Shown: positions 17,730 through 26,298, counted from the first letter of the stretch. The stretch is 33,592 nucleotides of DNA from an uncultured Steroidobacter sp. (GCF_937958065.1 NZ_CALFXI010000093.1:1-33592), one strand, 5' to 3'. Numbers and translations are program-made. Notes: generated by a model not told the origin, from the letters alone.

Positions 17730-18782
17730 CTAACGAGGCGAATTCGTGGCTGGAGCTCCGGGTGGGCTCATCCATCGGTCACGACCGGCCAGTTGCGCCT
17801 CGACGTCCGCGATGAAATCGAGCACCAGCGCATTGAAGGCCTCCGGATCCTCCAGCATGAGCAGATGATCCGTGCCCGGCAGGGTGTGCTCGCGGACATT
17901 GGGCCAGAGACGAACGGCTTGCCTCGCGCCGTCTTTGAAGAATACGTCGGTCAGCTCGCCGACCATGACGAACAACGGCTGATGCATCCTGGTCATGTCC
18001 GGAAAGTCGCGACTGTTCCAGGGGCCGATATGCATCGCCGAGCCCGAATCGGAGCGCTGCGGATTCATCGCAACTCGCGGGCTGAACTGATCGGCCATGC
18101 GTTGCTGAATCGCGTGCAGCTCCGGCCGCGCCTGGGCCACTTTGGTGAATGACGACGTCTTCGCCGCCTCGCGACCGGCCAGCGCCTGGGCCAACGTCGG
18201 CGGCGGACCATTCATGGCCTTGGGCGCGTTCTTGAACGCGCTCGCTTCGGTGATCGGCGCCAGCGGAATGGTCGCATCCGCGAAGGTGATGCTCCGAACC
18301 TTCTCCGGATACAGCTTCAAGAACTGAATGATGATCGCGCCACCGCGAGAATTCGCCACGAAGTGCGCATCGCGAATGCCGAAGTGCAGCAGCAGCGCAT
18401 TCAAATCTTCCGCATGCGCCGTCTCCGAATAGCCGGTAATCGGATCATCCGACATGCCGTGGCCGCGCCGGTCGTAGGTCACGACCAGATGATGTTTGCT
18501 GAACGGCTCCAGCTGTCGGGTCCACAGCTCGTGCGAATACCCCTCGCCGTGAACGAAGAACACCGGTACGCCCGCACCCGCCAATCGATAAGCGAGCTTG
18601 ACGCCGTTGACCTGCACGAACTGCAGTTGCTCCACGTCGCCCGCGACCGCTCGCGTATACCCCGGCGGCTTTGCTTTCGACGGCGCCGCGGACACCGGCA
18701 CGCTTGCCAGCATCGCAGCGACCAACGCGGCCAGTGCCTGCATGCACACGCGATAACCGCTGAAGAGGCACGACGAGTTCAC
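17730..18782 (-). CDS. Exported alpha/beta hydrolase
   Basis: A 350-residue alpha/beta-hydrolase-fold enzyme. From the GTG at 18782, which overlaps the amidohydrolase stop (GTGA), it begins with a signal-like stretch ending VPVSAAP. The catalytic triad is readable: S145 in NSRGG, D279 in VGELTDVFF and H306 in GTDHLLML. HGEGYSHELW (78-87) forms the oxyanion loop and YDRRGHGMSD is the usual strand-4 motif. An ATG at 18743 is an alternative start but would leave a signal without a basic residue. It is the last gene of the operon driven from about 22.68 kb and may be an esterase or amidase acting with the neighbouring amidohydrolase. The substrate is unknown. Confidence 0.85.
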   Translation of the reverse strand: MNSSCLFSGYRVCMQALAALVAAMLASVPVSAAPSKAKPPGYTRAVAGDVEQLQFVQVNGVKLAYRLAGAGVPVFFVHGEGYSHELWTRQLEPFSKHHLVVTYDRRGHGMSDDPITGYSETAHAEDLNALLLHFGIRDAHFVANSRGGAIIIQFLKLYPEKVRSITFADATIPLAPITEASAFKNAPKAMNGPPPTLAQALAGREAAKTSSFTKVAQARPELHAIQQRMADQFSPRVAMNPQRSDSGSAMHIGPWNSRDFPDMTRMHQPLFVMVGELTDVFFKDGARQAVRLWPNVREHTLPGTDHLLMLEDPEAFNALVLDFIADVEAQLAGRDRWMSPPGAPATNSPR

Positions 18783-20080
18783 GGCCCGCTCGCGATCGTA
18801 TCCGCGGAAGCGTTCCGATACACCGTGCCGCCCTTCATGATCATCACGATGTTACGAAGCGCCGAAATGTTCTTCAGCGGATCTGCGTTGACCGCCAGGA
18901 TGTCGGCATACTTGCCTGCTTCGAGCGAACCGATGTCCCGCTGCGCACGAAGCATGGTCGCCGATTCGATGGTCGCGGACCGCAGCGCTTGCAGCGGCGT
19001 CATACCCGCTTCGACATACGCTTCCGCCTCGCGCACGGTCGAAGTCGTGCCGTCGTTGGGCTCAAACGGCATCTGATCGGTGCCGAGCGCGATCTTCACG
19101 CCTTCCTGAATGGCCGCCTTGAGCGATTCCCAATGCTGCTTGCCCACCGATTCGCGGCGTTTGAGATACCACTCCGGCGAGCCGATGCGCTCGAAATATT
19201 CCCTGCCGCCCGGATGCGTGACCATGATGGTCGGCACCAGCCAGGTGTTGTTCTTCACCATTTTCTTGAGCACGGCGCGATCCAGCACGTAGCCATGCTC
19301 GATGCTGTCGACGCCGGCATCGACGGCAGCGCTGGTCGCCGCCGAAGATCCCGAATGCGCCGCGACTGGAATCCCGAAGCGATGCGACGCGTCGATGACG
19401 GCGCGCATTTCTTCCGGCGTCATCAATGCCTCGGCGATGCCGCCGCCATCGGTGGCGACGCCGCCGGAGATCGCGATCTTGATCCAATCCTGGCCATCGG
19501 AGATCTTGGCGCGCGCCGTCTTCACCATTTCGTACGGACCATCGTTGTACGTCATGCCAGGTTTGCTGCCGTGGCCGGCGGTCATGGTCACGCCACCGGC
19601 CGTGAACACTCTGGGACCGGCGTAGTCGCCCCGATCGATCGCTTCACGGATGGCGACACCAGTGTTGCCTTCCGAACCTGTCATGCGGATCGTCGTGACA
19701 CCGGCCGCGAGTGATTTGCGTGCATTGACCATCATGCGCAGCGTGAGCTCGGCCGTCGTCTCATCGGCGAGCGCGGCCCGATCCTTGCCGGGCAGTTTCA
19801 AACCGAAATGCACGTGCATGTTCATCAGGCCGGGAATCAGGAATGTGCCCGGCAGCTGAATCACTTCGGCGCCCGCGGGCACTTGCGTGCGCGCAGCGGG
19901 GCCGATGGCGGTGATTCGGTCGCCGTCGATGAGAACCACCGCATTCTCGATGGGGGCGCCGCCGTCGATGTTCACTACCGTCGCGCCGACAATTGCTTTC
20001 GTGCTGGCAGCATCCGCCGCGGGTGCGAACGATACAGCCGCAGCGAGCGTCATTGCGATGGCCGGCCAGGATGTTTTCAT
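18779..20080 (-). CDS. Exported amidohydrolase (imidazolonepropionase/prolidase-like), paralogue 1
   Basis: A 433-residue metal-dependent amidohydrolase with a signal peptide (to about residue 25, PAADA). I chose the second ATG (20080): the AGGAG at 20087-20091 abuts the first ATG but is correctly spaced, at six bases, from the second. Metal and catalytic residues are H89-x-H91 (MNMHVHFG), the carboxylatable K201 (DWIKIAISGG), H242 (AAHSGSS), H262 (IEHGY) and D335 (ALGTDQ), the full binuclear set. Exported relatives of this subtype often hydrolyse Xaa-Pro or other dipeptides and N-acyl amino acids. A co-regulated paralogue lies at 30585-31907. It overlaps the next gene by 4 bases and follows the DUF885 gene by 54. 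Confidence 0.9.
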   Translation of the reverse strand: MKTSWPAIAMTLAAAVSFAPAADAASTKAIVGATVVNIDGGAPIENAVVLIDGDRITAIGPAARTQVPAGAEVIQLPGTFLIPGLMNMHVHFGLKLPGKDRAALADETTAELTLRMMVNARKSLAAGVTTIRMTGSEGNTGVAIREAIDRGDYAGPRVFTAGGVTMTAGHGSKPGMTYNDGPYEMVKTARAKISDGQDWIKIAISGGVATDGGGIAEALMTPEEMRAVIDASHRFGIPVAAHSGSSAATSAAVDAGVDSIEHGYVLDRAVLKKMVKNNTWLVPTIMVTHPGGREYFERIGSPEWYLKRRESVGKQHWESLKAAIQEGVKIALGTDQMPFEPNDGTTSTVREAEAYVEAGMTPLQALRSATIESATMLRAQRDIGSLEAGKYADILAVNADPLKNISALRNIVMIMKGGTVYRNASADTIASGP

Positions 20081-20134
20081 TGCCATCTCCTCGTCAGTTT
20101 CGGGATGCGAAATCTGCTGGCCGCGGCTCCCGAG

Positions 20135-21880
20135 CTACTCCGTGCCTTGCGCCTCGGCGGCCTTCTGCGCGAACAATGATTCGCGCACCAGCGCCGGCGG
20201 AATCGAGCCGACGCTCAACAATCGGTCATAGAGCTCGCTCGGGGGATTCGGCTCGCCGTACTGCTTGATGTAATCGGCGCGGATCTGCTCGATCTCCTGC
20301 ATGCCGATCAGATAACCCAGCACATACGTCGGCCGCTCGATGTACATGTTCACGTCGAGTCCGGCTGCGTAGCGATCGAAGCGCACCTTGTCGGAGAGGA
20401 AGGTCACTGCGTCATCGAAGCTCATGCGGCCGGTGTGCAGGCTCACGTCGAGGATCACGCGCGCTGCCCGCCACAGCCGATTGCGCAGCTGGGTGAGCCG
20501 CACGTCATCGCCTTGCAGGAAGCCCTGTTCGAACATCATCTCTTCGGTGAAGAGCCCCCACCCTTCGGACATGATGGATTCACGCACCACCTTGCGCAGC
20601 AACCGTGGGTTTTGCTGACGCTTCAAACCATCGACATGGTGGCCGGGGTACGCCTCGTGCACGGCAATGATGGGAATCCAGGCCGTGTGATGCGAGCGCA
20701 GCCGATCCTCCCGCTGTTTTGCCGTCATCCAATCTTCGATGGGCGTGAGCACCAGCTTGCCTTCGAGCTCCTTGCCGAACGCATCGACCGACTGGAAGGT
20801 GCCGAACGGCGAGGAGCGCCGCATGGCCGGCGGCGTGTCGATCGTGATCACACGCTCGCCCGGCGGCAACGTGACGATGTGTTTCTCGATCACGAATGCC
20901 TTGGCGGCATCGATCCTGGCTTGATACGCCTGTTTGATGCCGTCGGCCGTCGGATGATCGTTCTTGATCTTCTCGTAGACCTCGGTCCAATGGCTGGCCT
21001 TCGGGTCGATACGCTTCGCAACTTGCTGGGCCAGCGCCTCGGTCTCCTCGAACGCCTGCTGGCCCCGCGCCAGAATGGCATCGGCATCGGCATCCATCAT
21101 CCAGCGGTGCTGCAGCACGTAGTCGTAGTTTTCCTTGCCGAACACCCACGAGCCGGTGGACCGCGGCAGCAGATCGTTCTTCAGGAATTTCAGATAATCG
21201 TCGAGCGCGGCCAGCGCCGTTTTGGTGGCCGCGTTCAACGGCTCCTTTGCATCGCCCGCTTGTTCGGCCAACGTCGGCGCACTGTCACGCAGCAGCTTGA
21301 TCGTGCCTTCGGTCTTGAAGATCGCCGACTCCGTGAACGTGCGCGGCGGCGTTTTCAGATTGGTCCGAGCGTGGCCCAGTCGCGTCGGCACGTCCTTCAG
21401 CACTGCAGTCAGTGCCGCCGCTCGCTCCTGCGGTGTGCCGGGCGCTGTCGGTTCGAGCCCGCGGCCGATCTCCGGCGCGGGCACATACAAAGCCGGATCG
21501 TTCTCCCACACGCGACGCGCTGCGGCAGTGTTGACCGACGACTCCAGCAACCCGATCATCAGGCGCCGATCGATATCCTCATCCAGCGACAGGCCGTCGC
21601 TGCTCACTTGCCGAACTTTCTCCAGCAGCTGGCGGCGCACCTCGATCTCTTTTTCGAACGCAGCAGCCGAGACGTCGCGCAGTCCACCCAGCTCGTCTTC
21701 TTCGGGCCTTTCGATCTGCGCGTACTGCTGAATGAGTGGTTCGAGCGCGGCCGCGGATGCTGATGGGCCAGACGTCGCTGCCGGGGGCGCCGCTTCTTTG
21801 CGCGAGCAACCGGTCACTGCACTCAGCGCGAGAGAGAGGCCGACCAACCATGCCAAACGAGTGGAGTAGCTGCGTATCAT
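20135..21880 (-). CDS. DUF885 metallopeptidase-like lipoprotein
   Basis: A 581-residue protein of the DUF885 family. From the ATG at 21880 it has a lipoprotein signal with lipobox VTGC (C25); the open frame extends 40 codons further up over the end of the previous gene, without support. The HExxx-GHH motif H408-E409-AYPG-H414-H415 and the downstream SEGWGLFTEE (438-447, with E439 as likely third ligand) are the zinc-site signature of the family, which resembles M32-type carboxypeptidases. A periplasmic or outer-membrane-attached exopeptidase is likely. It lies 37 bases after the secreted beta-protein gene and is followed by the amidohydrolase gene, so the three should be co-expressed for degradation of a peptide-like substrate. 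Confidence 0.93.
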   Translation of the reverse strand: MIRSYSTRLAWLVGLSLALSAVTGCSRKEAAPPAATSGPSASAAALEPLIQQYAQIERPEEDELGGLRDVSAAAFEKEIEVRRQLLEKVRQVSSDGLSLDEDIDRRLMIGLLESSVNTAAARRVWENDPALYVPAPEIGRGLEPTAPGTPQERAAALTAVLKDVPTRLGHARTNLKTPPRTFTESAIFKTEGTIKLLRDSAPTLAEQAGDAKEPLNAATKTALAALDDYLKFLKNDLLPRSTGSWVFGKENYDYVLQHRWMMDADADAILARGQQAFEETEALAQQVAKRIDPKASHWTEVYEKIKNDHPTADGIKQAYQARIDAAKAFVIEKHIVTLPPGERVITIDTPPAMRRSSPFGTFQSVDAFGKELEGKLVLTPIEDWMTAKQREDRLRSHHTAWIPIIAVHEAYPGHHVDGLKRQQNPRLLRKVVRESIMSEGWGLFTEEMMFEQGFLQGDDVRLTQLRNRLWRAARVILDVSLHTGRMSFDDAVTFLSDKVRFDRYAAGLDVNMYIERPTYVLGYLIGMQEIEQIRADYIKQYGEPNPPSELYDRLLSVGSIPPALVRESLFAQKAAEAQGTE

Positions 21881-21917
21881 ACGAATATCCGTGGCCGAGC
21901 GATGGAAGCGCGCAAGT

Positions 21918-22637
21918 TTACTTCCTCGCCACCACCTGGAAAGCGCGGCCATCGGCAAGCGCGAAGGTCTTGCCGTCGAACGTTGCTTTGAGGCTCGCAT
22001 CGCGACGATTGACGGCCCGCGCCGGCGTCGCTTCCGCCCACCGAATGACGTTCAACTCATAAGCGGTGCCGTTGCGCTGGAACTTCCCGAAGCCCGTCAC
22101 CACGGCCTGTTCGTCTCCCGCCACGAGCACGAAATGATCGTCGACCAGCGCGAGCACCCCATTCTGCAACTTGTAGATATCGCCCCGAGCCGGACCGATG
22201 CGCTTGAACTTCTGCACCGTGCCGGAGCCGAACACGATGGTCATGGTCTCGCCGGCGCGATCGACCGAAATGTCATGTTGAGTATTCCGGCGAAATTTCA
22301 GCGCGGGATCTTTGCCCGGCGCGGTGCTGATCGTCTGCTCGGCGGTCATGTGGATGCCTTTCGGGCCCGCGCCGAACGGTCCGGCGTGCGCCATGGCTCC
22401 CTGGGTGTCGAACGGCTCGCCGTCGAAGATGGATTGCTGCGCGAACAGGCCATCCTTGTAGAGAATGACGCCGGTGAGTGGCATCACCTGACCAGTGCCG
22501 CCGGCCTGCAAACTGGTGTACGCCCACAAACCTTCGGCAGCTTCCAGCGCATCCGCGTTGTCGGCCTGCGCATTGGCCATCGCCAATGCCGTCAGCAGCC
22601 AGCCCCAAGCAAACAAACGTCGCCAGCGTCGGTGCAT
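21918..22637 (-). CDS. Secreted protein of unknown function, possibly lipocalin-like
   Basis: A 239-residue exported protein with a basic signal peptide (MHRRWRRLFAWGWLLTALAMANAQA). The mature part is almost all predicted beta strand: an initial EGLWAYTSLQAGG, a YKDGLFAQQSIF strand, and short strands to the C-terminus. This resembles small-molecule-binding lipocalin-like domains whose first strand reads G-x-W-x-x-x-S. The resemblance is by pattern only; I do not recognise the family with certainty. GAGGGG lies 3 bases before the ATG. It is the first gene of the four-gene operon, about 100 bases downstream of a LysR-type box, so it may bind the substrate that the operon degrades. Confidence 0.7.
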   Translation of the reverse strand: MHRRWRRLFAWGWLLTALAMANAQADNADALEAAEGLWAYTSLQAGGTGQVMPLTGVILYKDGLFAQQSIFDGEPFDTQGAMAHAGPFGAGPKGIHMTAEQTISTAPGKDPALKFRRNTQHDISVDRAGETMTIVFGSGTVQKFKRIGPARGDIYKLQNGVLALVDDHFVLVAGDEQAVVTGFGKFQRNGTAYELNVIRWAEATPARAVNRRDASLKATFDGKTFALADGRAFQVVARK

Positions 22638-22710
22638 AGGCCCCTCGTCTCATTCGTTGCAGCCTCGATTCGTCGCGAGGCCATCAGACAGTGCTGCAAG
22701 GATGAGCCGA

Positions 22711-22754
22711 ATACAATTACACCGGCTGCGCGCGTTCGTTGCCTCAGCCGCAAC
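22711..22754 (-). promoter_or_regulatory. LysR-type box C and promoter of the DUF885 operon
   Basis: A perfect GTTGC-N7-GCAAC palindrome (22738-22754; arms extend to CGTTGC/GCAACG). Its spacer contains the stop codon of the oxidoreductase gene. On the minus strand a -35-like TTGTAT (22711-22716) starts 30 bases from the palindrome centre, as at the other boxes. The -10 is poor, which fits an activator-dependent promoter. The first gene begins at 22637. Confidence 0.72.
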
Positions 22755-24447
22755 GTCCGCGCACGAGCGTGGCGAGGGGCACAGGCTTCACTGGTGCTTG
22801 CGCCTGAAATGGGCCAACTTCGCTCGGCTGCACGCTCCGCATCTCGGCGATCATCCGTGCGACGTTGTCGCCGCACATTCGGCCTTGGCACAAGCCCATG
22901 CCTGCTCTGGTCAGCAGCTTCGCGGCATCCGCCGACAGGACGTGTTTGTTCTCTGCGAGAGCCTGCCGCAGCTCGCCACAGTTGATGGACTCGCAGCGAC
23001 ACAGCAGGGTGTCGTCGCTCATCGTTTGCAGCGCGAGCGTCGCGGGCGGCCGGGCGAGCTGCTGAAGCACGGCCGCGAAGCTCTGCAGATGCGACAAACG
23101 ACTCCTCGCAGCCGCGGCCAGGCGATGGGCCACGGCGTCATCCACACGGCCCAGCGAGCGCAGGATGCCAATCGCCGCGATGCGACCTTTTTCCAAGGCG
23201 GCGTCGGCGCCTTCGACGCCGGTGATCTCGCCGGCGAGGAAAAGATTCTTGATGCTCGATTCGAGCCACTCGTTGTGACGGGCCAGCCAACCGCCGGCGT
23301 GATCTTTCCAATGCATCTCGGCACCGACCTGTCGCGCGAGCTCGGATGAGGCGAGAAAGCCGTGGCACACGCCGATGCGGTCGCAGTCGAAGATTTGGGT
23401 TTTACGATGATCGATCCTGCCACTGGGGTCGAGTGCAGCGATCATGGCCCGCTCCACGGCGGTAGCGCCCTCCGCGCGCACGATGGTGTGGCCGAAGATG
23501 ACAGGCACTTGCGCCCGCCGAAGTCGACGCAGGATGTGCGCGGTTTCCAGCAACTGGCGATGCTGTCTGAGTGCGATCATGGGATGACGCAGCATGAGCC
23601 AGGCTTGTTGTATTCGCTGAGTGAACACGACCGCGGCGACGTGCGCGCCGGCGCTCAGCAGCTGATCGGCCACGACGAGCTGCAATGGATGACTGCCCGC
23701 GAGCACGAAACGATCGCCGGGAACGAACTGCTGGCTTTTTACGAAACCTTGAATGGCGCCCGCGCCCAGCACGCCCGGCAACGTCCAACCAGGAAACGCC
23801 AACGGACGCTCGTAGCAGCCCGGCGCAAGCAATACAGCCTTTGCGCGCAGCAAATAACAACCGGACGGCCCCTGAACCCACAGCTCGTGCATTCCGCCGT
23901 CGTAACGGCTCTGCTCCGGGCCCGCCAAGCCTGTGCGCTTTTCAACACCCCCCAGCTCGTGCGTCCCGCCGTCGCGATGCTTCTGCTCCGGGCCGGCGAA
24001 GCCAGTGTGCTTTTCAACAACGCCCAGCTCGCCCATCCCACCGTCGCGACGCCTCTGCTCCGGGCCGGCCCTGCCACTGCATCTTGTTGTCTGGCTGGAG
24101 TCGGCAACGGGAGGCGGAGTCACTCGCTGCGTTCGATACGGCGACGGCCGCATGATCCCGAGCACGGTCGATTGGAACCTCCAGTCGATCTCCTGCCGCT
24201 CGATTACCTCCTGCAGCGCAGCCTTGACGCGATCGTACAACCTTGCCGGCAGCCATCGTTCGACAGAGAAACTCTTCGGCGGCTGACGAAGGATCTGACC
24301 TCCGGCGCGCGACTGTTCATCGATGATGGTCACCGCAACGCCGTGCTCCCGAAGCAAGGCCGCGGCAGCGAGACCGGACGGGCCGGCACCGACGATGGCG
24401 ACTTCGCACGTCTCGTGGCCAGCTTCCTGTTCGTGACCCGCCATCAT
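22744..24447 (-). CDS. FAD/NAD(P)-type dehydrogenase subunit with [2Fe-2S] BFD-like domain and internal repeat
   Basis: The 567-residue large subunit of a three-part amino-acid or opine dehydrogenase (OoxA/HcnB/LhpF type). The N-terminus has the FAD loop VAIVGAGPSGLAAA (16-29). CYERPLAFPGWTLPGVLGAGA (211-231) is the family signature, and FLAGEITGVEGADAA (403-417) contacts FAD. The C-terminal BFD-like domain carries four cysteines, C483-x-C485 and C520-x4-C525, to bind a [2Fe-2S] cluster. Residues about 126-193 are an insertion of nearly three 24-residue repeats (AGPEQ...DGG..EL...), unusual for the family. Its ATG overlaps the stop of the ferredoxin-like subunit (ATGA). It should pass electrons from the substrate flavin subunit to the respiratory chain. 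Confidence 0.92.
   Translation of the reverse strand: MMAGHEQEAGHETCEVAIVGAGPSGLAAAALLREHGVAVTIIDEQSRAGGQILRQPPKSFSVERWLPARLYDRVKAALQEVIERQEIDWRFQSTVLGIMRPSPYRTQRVTPPPVADSSQTTRCSGRAGPEQRRRDGGMGELGVVEKHTGFAGPEQKHRDGGTHELGGVEKRTGLAGPEQSRYDGGMHELWVQGPSGCYLLRAKAVLLAPGCYERPLAFPGWTLPGVLGAGAIQGFVKSQQFVPGDRFVLAGSHPLQLVVADQLLSAGAHVAAVVFTQRIQQAWLMLRHPMIALRQHRQLLETAHILRRLRRAQVPVIFGHTIVRAEGATAVERAMIAALDPSGRIDHRKTQIFDCDRIGVCHGFLASSELARQVGAEMHWKDHAGGWLARHNEWLESSIKNLFLAGEITGVEGADAALEKGRIAAIGILRSLGRVDDAVAHRLAAAARSRLSHLQSFAAVLQQLARPPATLALQTMSDDTLLCRCESINCGELRQALAENKHVLSADAAKLLTRAGMGLCQGRMCGDNVARMIAEMRSVQPSEVGPFQAQAPVKPVPLATLVRGRCG
23881..24082. repeat. 72-bp in-frame tandem repeat, about 2.8 copies
   Basis: Units start at 23881, 23953 and 24025, exactly 72 bases apart, each opening with CAGCTCG and sharing CTCTGCTCCGGG or CTTCTGCTCCGGG in the middle. 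Copies 1 and 2 differ at about 13 of 72 positions by eye. The period is 24 codons, so the reading frame of the oxidoreductase gene is kept. It is a coding minisatellite. Confidence 0.93.
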
Positions 24448-24740
24448 TTCACTTCCGGCACAACCACACGCATGTCAGCGCGCACTGGGGTCAAGCATGC
24501 CCGCACGCGAGATGAAACATTCGCGCCCTCCTCCACCTCGATGAGGCAATCGAAGCAAACGCCCATATTGCAGAAGGGCGTGCGCAGCCGACCGAAGCTA
24601 TCGCGCGACATCGTCAGCACGCCGGCCGCGATGAGCGCGGTCAAGATCGATTCGCCCTCGTAAGCCTCGATTGCCCTGTCATTGACCAAGATGCTCACCG
24701 GCGCCGGCCGAGCGACGCCCTGCGTAATCCGCCTGCTCAT
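24444..24740 (-). CDS. (2Fe-2S) ferredoxin-like dehydrogenase subunit
   Basis: A 98-residue small electron-transfer subunit (HcnA/LhpE/SoxD-like, plant-type ferredoxin fold). Four cysteines are placed for one [2Fe-2S] cluster: C57-x4-C62-x2-C65 (FCNMGVCFDC) and C82 (RACLTPV). I start it at the ATG at 24740, which has GGGAG five bases upstream. The 35 extra codons to 24845 add a segment atypical for the family. It lies 123 bases after the flavoprotein subunit gene and overlaps the large subunit by 4 bases, so the order is flavin oxidase, ferredoxin, FAD/BFD subunit. It should bridge electrons between the two flavoproteins. Confidence 0.9.
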   Translation of the reverse strand: MSRRITQGVARPAPVSILVNDRAIEAYEGESILTALIAAGVLTMSRDSFGRLRTPFCNMGVCFDCLIEVEEGANVSSRVRACLTPVRADMRVVVPEVK

Positions 24741-24863
24741 ACATCTCCCGCCCGCGATACGGACAGCGAACGGCGCACGAAGGCGGATGCCGCTCCCTGA
24801 CGCATCATTCGCGGCATACGGCGCCAATTCGAAACATGCTTGCAACAGTGCGTCTGGCCCACA

Positions 24864-26060
24864 TCACACCGACGCCATGAAATTGTTGATGTGACTGAAC
24901 CGCGCCGGACTATACAAATAGATGCTCACCGATGACCGCCCGTCCAATATGAGCTCACTCACCAGCCGCGCATAGGTCGGTCCATGCGTAAACGCCGCAC
25001 CGCCAGCCGCGACGAAGAACCCAGGCGCTTCCGGCACCGCTCCCAGGAGCGGCATTTGATCGGTCGTGATGCCGGTGATCCCCGTCCACGAACGTAACAG
25101 GTGCAAACCGCGGATTGCGGGCACCAGCCGCGCAGCAAGCGACAGATTCGCCACCGCATTCTCGACCACTGGCTCCGCACGCCGCTGCGTATTCATCGTG
25201 GAACCTTCGCGCGAAAAGCGACTGGGCCAGCCGCCTCCCACCAGCACGTTTCCTGCCGCCACCTGTTTCAGGGTCAGCCGCTGACTCGCGTGCTGCACGA
25301 GATGCGGAATCAAAGGCGCCGCGCGTTCGATGACATTCATCGACAAAGGCACGGCAAAGATCGGTAGATGCAGATGCGCCAGCGCGCCAATCTCGCCGGC
25401 CCATGCACCGGCGGCGTTCAGCACCGCTCCCGCCAGCACTTCCCGGGTGCGCCCCTCACGATCGACCAAGCCAACCAGCCACTCCGCACCATCGCGCATG
25501 AGCGCGGTCACGCGACTCTGGGCTTGAATGATCGCCCCCAGTTGTTCCGCGCGCCGAGCAAAGGCAGGTGCGACCAGGCGTGGGTTTGCATGTCCTTCAT
25601 GCGGAAAATAGCCGGCTGCGATGACGCTATCCGCCAGATACGGCGCGATCCGCCGCACCTCGGACGCCGACAGCAACCGGGAGGCCAGCCCCCATTTCTC
25701 CTGCAGCGCCTGCCTGCTTTCCAGCAAGCTCACATCGTAGTCCGACTCGGCTACGATCAAGCCGCCATGCATGCCGACTTCCAGGCCGGTCTGCAGCTCG
25801 GCCTCCAGTCCGCGCCAATCCTCGAGCGCAATCAAACTCAGCGGAATGATCTGTGCGAACTGCGAGGCCAGCTCGTCGCCATAACGAATCAGGCGGTATT
25901 CCAGTTGGAAATGCAGCGATCCGGCATTCCGGCCGGATGCCTCGCGATTCAGATCGCCCTGTTCGACCAGCAGCACGCCGGCCCCACGGCGGGCCAGGTA
26001 ATACGCGGCCGCGCAGCCCACCAGGCCGCCGCCGAGTACCACTACATTGACGCGCATCAT
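24864..26060 (-). CDS. FAD-dependent amino-acid oxidase/dehydrogenase subunit (DAO family)
   Basis: The 398-residue catalytic flavoprotein of the DAO/glycine-oxidase superfamily, related to the beta subunits of opine, D-hydroxyproline and HcnC-type dehydrogenases. The dinucleotide loop is VVVLGGGLVGCAAAYYLARRG (6-26). EASGRNAGSLHFQ (41-53) is the flavin-contact motif of this subgroup, and the C-terminal WTGITGITTDQMPLLG and FFVAAGGAAFTHGP complete the FAD site. It should oxidise a secondary or alpha-amino group to an imine. Two ATGs in tandem (26060 and 26057) are possible. It is first in its operon, behind a good promoter with a LysR-type box near -63, and divergent from lysR. Confidence 0.92.
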   Translation of the reverse strand: MMRVNVVVLGGGLVGCAAAYYLARRGAGVLLVEQGDLNREASGRNAGSLHFQLEYRLIRYGDELASQFAQIIPLSLIALEDWRGLEAELQTGLEVGMHGGLIVAESDYDVSLLESRQALQEKWGLASRLLSASEVRRIAPYLADSVIAAGYFPHEGHANPRLVAPAFARRAEQLGAIIQAQSRVTALMRDGAEWLVGLVDREGRTREVLAGAVLNAAGAWAGEIGALAHLHLPIFAVPLSMNVIERAAPLIPHLVQHASQRLTLKQVAAGNVLVGGGWPSRFSREGSTMNTQRRAEPVVENAVANLSLAARLVPAIRGLHLLRSWTGITGITTDQMPLLGAVPEAPGFFVAAGGAAFTHGPTYARLVSELILDGRSSVSIYLYSPARFSHINNFMASV

Positions 26061-26103
26061 CGTTCTTCAGGGCTCCGCGCCGATCGTCCGGCCGATGGCT
26101 GGG

Positions 26104-26131
26104 AATATCTTGGACCCGACGGAGCGGTCAA
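26104..26131 (-). promoter_or_regulatory. Promoter of the dehydrogenase operon
   Basis: On the minus strand TTGACC (26126-26131) and GATATT (26104-26109) are 16 bases apart, five of six and four of six consensus matches. The start point should be near 26097, about 37 bases before the flavoprotein gene. LysR-type box A is then centred near -63, the usual activator position. Confidence 0.65.
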
Positions 26132-26150
26132 TTCGTCGTTTGGAATAATT

Positions 26151-26169
26151 TGTTGCGTCCATTGCAACA
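26151..26169. promoter_or_regulatory. LysR-type box A
   Basis: TGTTGCGTCCATTGCAACA has perfect 6-base arms around N7. The inner T-N11-A core is that of LysR-family sites. It lies in the 238-base divergent region between the dehydrogenase operon and the LysR gene. Confidence 0.82.
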
Positions 26170-26265
26170 TCCCCCGGGAAACCGGCCTGTGGCGGCCCTG
26201 AAACACGCCCGCCCCCCGGTTCGAGCCGATTGAATCCTGGCGTGCCCTCAACATAGACTCGACTT

Positions 26266-26284
26266 CGTTGCGTTTACTGCAAGT
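26266..26284. promoter_or_regulatory. LysR-type box B at the regulator gene's own promoter
   Basis: CGTTGCGTTTACTGCAAGT matches GTTGC-N7-GCAAC in 9 of 10 arm positions. It ends 15 bases before the LysR start and would overlap the start point of a promoter read from TTGAAT (26230-26235) and CATAGA or TAGACT (about 26252-26259). This position suits negative autoregulation. Confidence 0.68.
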
Positions 26285-26298
26285 ATCGGGGAGAACGC

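Noticed and set aside
23881..24082. CRISPR array
   Set aside because: The repeats are directly adjacent with no unique spacers, in frame and translated within an oxidoreductase.
22744..26060. Hydrogen cyanide synthase HcnABC
   Set aside because: Same three-part architecture, but the gene order starts with the DAO-type subunit and the setting (lyase, Rid, peptidases, amino-acid importer) points to amine catabolism.
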